DNA of 64,000 bases, taken from positions 310,001-374,000 of the forward strand of contig MBPM02000060.1 of the NCBI GenBank assembly GCA_001695595.3, in the 5' to 3' direction. Under the pieces are notes generated by a model. It was not told where the DNA came from and did no database searches. It saw nothing but the letters and a program-made list of their open reading frames with translations. Source of the DNA: Plasmopara viticola. Its lineage: Eukaryota; Oomycota; Peronosporomycetes; Peronosporales; Peronosporaceae. The translations under genes were made by a program, and so were the position numbers. Below, one piece after another: positions 59,403 to 64,000 of the stretch (position 1 is the first letter of the stretch; each line of letters starts with the position of its first letter).

Positions 59403-59639
59403 CTAGACATCGATTTGTTGCTGATCGAGAACAAGGTTCTCAGCTTCTGCCATTTCGTCACGATTATCAAGATAATTCACACAAACGATAAAATATGCCC
59501 ATCGTCTCAATTGCGACTCGGTCGGTTTAATGACCTCAGTAGCTGTCGAGGTCACATCATTCTCAGAATCGTCCGAATTATATAATTTTTCCGAATCTAA
59601 ATGATATTCCTCCTCATATACCGCGCTATCCGCGATCAC
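59403..59639 (-). pseudogene. Acidic minus-strand frame of unknown kind
   Basis: MIADSAVYEEEYHLDSEKLY begins the frame, which is rich in Glu, Asp and Ser and continues with TESQLRRWAYFIVCVNYLDN. The sense strand is favoured by its charge and lack of low complexity. It remains open about 20 codons upstream, where it meets the end of the 27-bp repeat. No domain recognised. Probably a retroelement or gene remnant. Confidence 0.25.
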
Positions 59640-61683
59640 CGGTGCGACAATCGACTCATTTAATTCTGGAACTTTTCTTACTTCGATATTCGAGACCTAA
59701 AAAGAAATCGATGAGCTCAAATCAGTGGCTTTGGCGTTGTGCCAGAGTCAAAATCACCGTGCTCGTCACCGACATTTAGTGTTTGCAACAACAAAAACGG
59801 CTGGCTCATGCTTGTAATAAGCTTAAGAGTGAAACGCTACTTGCATATACGGTTGTAAAAATGTATTTGTTAATGATGTATGTTAAACAGTGCGCAGAAT
59901 TTTATGTTATCTTATCTAAATAAAGGATTATGTATACCCATCACGGCGGTCTATAGGCCTAGCGGTACTGAACAATGCTATGGGAGTGGCACAAGGGACA
60001 ACGAACGTCCTGGGACGTCTAACCGTTTGGACACACAATTGCTTTGACGATTTAGAATTACGCTCGAATAAATTCTGACGACATATTCATCCATAGCCGC
60101 TTTAAATGAGAACGGTCGGCACTAAATGCTCATGGGGCAATTACAAGGCAAGCGTTATCCAATAAAATATATGCCAACATTGACAAATGTATATTGTTTC
60201 GGGAAATATCAAAGCTCTCGTCTGTTTCGTTAGTGGCCATGAGGCTGAAGCTGAGCTTGAGAATGTAAAAGTCGGTTCGTCTGGCTTATGCTACGCTCCC
60301 AAAATGATTTAAGGAAGTGGTGGGGTCCAGAAAACTATTTGCACAAGCACAATGCTGATTATGTGGACCTCGCAGATTCTTTTTCCAATTTGTTGAAGAA
60401 AGAACATTATGAACCCCCTTTGGTAGAGACAACATAATGTATCCTACTTTACCACAGCCACAGAAGAGCATAGTGCTTAAACAGGCCACTCTTAAGTCCA
60501 TTGGGACTACACCATTCCTTAGTCTGAGAAGCCGACTATACATGACGTACTGGATTAATGTGTCTTGACATCTCATAAAGAGCGTATCTAATCGCCTCGT
60601 TTCCTTCGCTACGACCGGCGCCCTGATAAGCTGAGTGCAGAGTGGGTCTAGCTTTCGACCGTCCCTGGACAAAGTCACCTTGATGTCTAAGAAAGTGTCG
60701 CCCAGCAATAGAGATCTCTCCTGTCAAATACACATGTATATAGAGGTTTTGTAGGCATGAATGCGTAAACGCTAACGGAGCCTTTAAAAGGGCCCAAAAG
60801 AAGAGTTGCTTTCAATTGCTTCTTCATGAGTCCTTCGGACTCAAAACACTTAAGTTAATTGGACTCACGCAATAGTGCACAGCCTTTGACCCTGCCTCCC
60901 AGATAAAAGAATGCGAGCGCCACACGCACCTGAAAAGTCGCGCCTTTGTACTCACTTCTGTTTTCTTTCTGTTTTTTTCATTTTTTTATATCTTTTTGTA
61001 AATCAAGAGCTTGGACTACACCGGGTCACCCCTACGCTACCGCCGGGGCAACCTGGACAAAAAAGTCCTAGCAGGTACGGCTGCAAAGTGTAGCCATCTT
61101 CTTAGGTGCTTTGAAGTCAGCAAGACTTCGAAGCACTCGTTTGACACATGATCAAAGGTGATCGTGTTTATTTTGCGGCCCTTGCAAGTGTTCAGGTGGT
61201 CAATCTACTCACTTGGGCGTAGCACTGACAACAAGTGCTACCAGGTGCTACAGGATCACCCAGCACCTTATACTAACAACTGTTCACTATTCTCGGTTTT
61301 ATATCGACGTGTGCGATAGAAAGACTATATTTAAGTACTACATCTTCGTATGCTTCGAATTTTACTCTCTGATTTAGGCCGGGACCGTTTCGAAATACCT
61401 CACAGGCACAAATAACGACAGGGTTTCTACTCGACATGATAAGTGCCGCATACCACTTGCGCAGGATTTCCTGTCTAAAGTGATTATATTTAAACCCGAG
61501 AGATGACACGCTAATGGCGCTGAATTATATGCTCAACTTTATATAGCCACTAGCTCGACGGCGGGCTGCTCTGGTTTCTAGGCGAAACAAGTAATTCTAA
61601 GTTTAACACTTTTATGTTATCTAGTACGCAATTGCAGCAATTGACGCTGATAGACTCTAATAAAGAAATAAATAAAGCCCGCA

Positions 61684-63597
61684 CTATACGGAGGGTCTGT
61701 CCGACAACTCGTCGTCCTGGACATGGCGGTCCGATAGCATGTCATTGAGTCGGCAGCGGGAAGCTTGAGTTGCAAAGAACGCCTCCTCGACAATCGCGAT
61801 GAAAATGTTTAGGACCACATAAATAAAGAGCGAAATGAAAGAGTACATGTACACTTTCCCGGACGCGAAAAAGAGATGGAGCTCCAGTGCGTCAAAAGTG
61901 TCCATGATAACGTCTCCATTCATGAGTGAGAACAATGTTATCATTGAAGAACTCAAGCTGCCAAACTCTTCAACTTTGTTCCCGAAATAAATTGTCCCAA
62001 AGAGAGCATAACCAAAAAATATCGGAAATACACCCAGCAAAAATTGTAGCACTCGTGGTGTTCCCCATTGGAGTGTTAACACGATCGAAAATATGTGCTT
62101 GTTATGCTGAAGGTATCCCACGAGACTACTCCAGAGTAACAGAAGTGCTGTCGCATGCAGCCATCGATGCCAAAAACTAATCGGCGTGTGAGCCTCAAGA
62201 AAAAGTAACCTCCACGTAGTGCTGGAGAGTAAGAGGATTAGCGAAGTAAGCACGATAAATTGGCTATCACAAGAGAGTACAATGTGGTTAGTAGGAAGCA
62301 TATCACAAAATGAATTACGTACAAGTTGTTGATTAGCCTGAGCTTCTCCACAAACGGAGACCAGCATTGTAAAATAATGTTTTGTTCGGCGTAAAACTGC
62401 GAGTGGCAAATGTTCTCTTTTCTCATTGGGTCATCGCGTAAAACATTGTACTCTCTATGCTTGGTGTTCACGGCTTCTTCTTTCAACGGTTTACTAGTCC
62501 TGGTCATACTTCTGGGGCGCACAAAAAGTTAGTCTTCGATAGTTATAAAAGCAACCTTACCATGTACTCTGTGTGATTTTTCACACTTACACGTACAAAT
62601 AGCGCCGGAGAGATTTAAGACAGAGCGCCATGTACAAGCTTGAAATCACGGCAACAATTACGTGCATCCATACGAAGCTCTGTTTGGCTGAAGTCACGAA
62701 TGAATAAGAGTGCGCATTTACACAACGCATAACCTCGCAGTCCTCCAGTTGCACAAGAATCTGAGCGCTCTCAATAACTTCATATCGCACATTCACTTGC
62801 CACTCAAAACACTCCTGGTAAAATTGTCCAAATTGGTGATCACGCAGCCGGAACGAAAACCGAAGAGCTTGAAGCGATCGGAACAAATGCTTTTTCTGCC
62901 ACAATGACATTGTTGAGTCAAACGGCCCCACAGTATTGTTATTCTGGTAAATGAGGTAATCTCGTGTCACCAAGTCTCCATTAGGAAGCCTTTGATCGAC
63001 TGCCAAGCTTATTGGATAAATTTTGCCGGAAGTTGAACGTAAATACTCATAATTAGCGACAGAGACGTCGCCAATTGAAAAATAGGAGTCTCGCAGAGAG
63101 AGCAATGCAGTCAGCGTGTGCTGGATTGTGTATAATTCGCGCTGAAAGCGCGGATTTCTTAGTACATATCAACAAGCTCAGTAAGAATTGCGGTGCGTAC
63201 ATTGTGGGGGCAGTCTAACATACACACATACACTCACATGACACCACTGTCCGCAGAAGGCGGAAGGAAGAAGAACGCCCTAAATCACAACAATAAGGGT
63301 TAGAAATTCAGCTGCGAATAGAAAAAACGACAAGAATGACCAGTTTCGGTAAGACGCACGCATATAGGCGGCGCTCTGTGCATCGTAGAGCTGCATCTGC
63401 GTAAAGGTGAGAAGCACTAGCGCGACATGCAACGCTAACTTGTACGGGAAACGGCCGTGTGTGGCCCATTTTTCCCATGATGATAGCACCTGCCGGTCAT
63501 TGAGACCGACAGTCGGTGCATTATTCTGTTGAAAATTACTGTCATGAGTTGCTTCAAGAAGCCCTCGCCGCAACTCGGCTTCAAGATGCGGGTCCAT
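61684..63597 (-). CDS. Mucolipin-like TRP channel (TRPML/polycystin superfamily)
   Basis: Likely six-pass cation channel of endolysosomal membranes. Exons on the minus strand: first part from ATG 63597 to about 63290; 63141-62591; 62511-62323; 62263-61684. Introns 62512-62590 (phase 2, GTAAGT...CCAG) and 62264-62322 (phase 2, GTACGT, branch CTAAC, GATAG) restore the frame. Matches to mucolipin: FPYKLALHVALVLLTFTQ (S1), RELYTIQHTLTALLSLRD and ISLAVDQ (lumenal loop), WSPFVEKLRLINN (S2-S3), FFGYALFGTIYFGN (S5), LFSLMNGD (pore, usual LFSLINGDD), SFISLFIYVVLNIFIAIVEE (S6). The pore reads NGDVI rather than NGDDM. The junction between the first and second exons is unresolved (see findings): a TAG at 63280-63282 lies in frame. 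So either an exon boundary is missed or the gene is broken. Confidence 0.75.
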
Positions 63598-63630
63598 TTG
63601 GGCGTTCTTTAAAAATGATTAGTCAATTTT

Positions 63631-63726
63631 ACTGTACAAGAAGTAATGATATTATAACGAAGCTTTAAACTGTACTACATGGTACATTTTGAACCTTCGT
63701 TATAATATCATTACTTCTTGTACAGT
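63631..63726. repeat. Perfect 32-bp inverted repeat (hairpin)
   Basis: 63631-63662 and 63695-63726 are exact reverse complements over 32 bases, starting ACTGTACAAGAAGTAATG, around a 32-base loop. The start of the arm recurs at 55969 without its partner. The structure lies 30-130 bases upstream of the TRPML start codon, in its promoter region. Size and form suit a small MITE-like element. Confidence 0.9.
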
Positions 63727-63780
63727 GATGTACATCACTGTACTCAGTGTACAAGAAGTACAGTGATGTACATCACTGTA
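63721..63780. repeat. Two identical 22-bp perfect palindromes
   Basis: TACAGTGATGTACATCACTG plus TA is its own reverse complement and occurs at 63721-63742 and 63759-63780. The first overlaps the end of the 32-bp hairpin arm. TGTACTACATGGTACAT follows the second copy and also occurs in the loop of the hairpin. Confidence 0.9.
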
Positions 63781-63788
63781 CTACATGG

Positions 63789-64000
63789 TACATCATCGCT
63801 GCCTCTGAGGGTGTCTAGGGGTACTCTTGTTGCTCTTATATGCGAAGGAAGAGCGGACGAAGAGCGGACGAGAAGCGGATTTAAACATGTGTATCCAACA
63901 CGTTCCTTTCCAAGTGGTTTCCCTTTCCCATTCACTTGGTCATTCTTCGCAATGGCACGAAGGAAGAAGCAGAGAAGCAGCAAGAAGAAGAAGGCGACGA
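63789..64000 (+). repeat. Dispersed repeat, copy 2, running off the edge
   Basis: It aligns with 57257-57470 with only scattered differences (for example one base missing near 63915, CATTCTTCGC in place of CATTCACCGC). It carries the same tandem GAAGAGCGGAC motif and the start of the same frame at 63952 (MARRKKQRSSKKKKA...). The gene continues beyond the window, so whether this copy is intact cannot be seen. Confidence 0.85.

Larger units (their letters stand above)
58107..61683. other. Spacer with small repeats and fragments
   Basis: It holds TGGACAC-type minisatellite DNA (58494-58702), a short zinc-knuckle-like frame (58809), a 27-bp direct repeat pair (58942 and 59704), an acidic minus-strand frame (59403-59639) and an open minus-strand frame at 60286-60708 with no recognised domain (PTLHSAYQGAGRSEGNEAIR in the overlapping frame). 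Nothing here is a confident intact gene. Confidence 0.5.

Noticed and set aside
60286..60733. Minus-strand frames considered as Copia RNase H.
   Set aside because: The expected KHIDxxYH block and adjacent motifs could not be found in any frame.

Overview
The window reads as nuclear DNA of an oomycete of the Peronosporales type (Phytophthora or downy mildew kind). The signs are: short (50-90 bp) introns with GTRNGT donors and CTAAC branch points, long intronless genes, short intergenic distances between housekeeping genes, a core promoter of the oomycete Inr/FPR kind at 36061, a PUFA-type elongase, a mucolipin-like channel, and gene-poor spacers full of decayed Ty3/Gypsy, Ty1/Copia and LINE pieces. 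The species cannot be named from the sequence alone.

Layout. 1.9-7.8 kb: NOC2 (ribosome assembly), centrin (convergent with NOC2) and a three-repeat Myb protein with two introns. 7.8-15.4 kb: gene-poor, with a dead Gypsy RNase H fragment. 15.4-30.4 kb: a glutamine-rich MED15/KIX protein and, upstream on the same strand, one 13-kb intronless gene for a roughly 4,309-residue ubiquitin/zinc-finger protein of the DUF3638/DUF3645 kind. 30.5-36.1 kb: gene-poor. 36.1-44.7 kb: a compact cluster with a bZIP-like protein, PIG-V (GPI anchor synthesis), a double-PHD protein, mitochondrial IF-2 (divergent from the PHD gene across 139 bp) and a fatty-acid elongase with three introns. 45.5-50.3 kb: a decayed tandem array of units of about 1.1 kb. 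It was hit by two oppositely oriented, internally deleted LINE copies that now form a large palindrome. 51.4-61.6 kb: dead Gypsy and Copia pieces, a dispersed repeat with a broken gene of unknown kind, and small repeats. 61.7-63.6 kb: a mucolipin/TRPML-like channel with an unexplained in-frame TAG, followed by nested perfect palindromes and a second copy of the dispersed repeat running off the window end.

The housekeeping genes serve separate processes (ribosome biogenesis, centrosome or basal body, transcription, GPI anchors, chromatin reading, organelle translation, lipid elongation, ion transport); nothing suggests one shared pathway. I see no CRISPR array, secretion system or biosynthetic cluster, no convincing RXLR or Crinkler effector, and no intact tRNA or rRNA gene. 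The best candidates for new biology are the LINE palindrome, whose target-site duplications are crossed in a way that implies an inverted spacer, the short non-autonomous LINE family itself, and the SF2/SecA-like motif set inside the giant protein.
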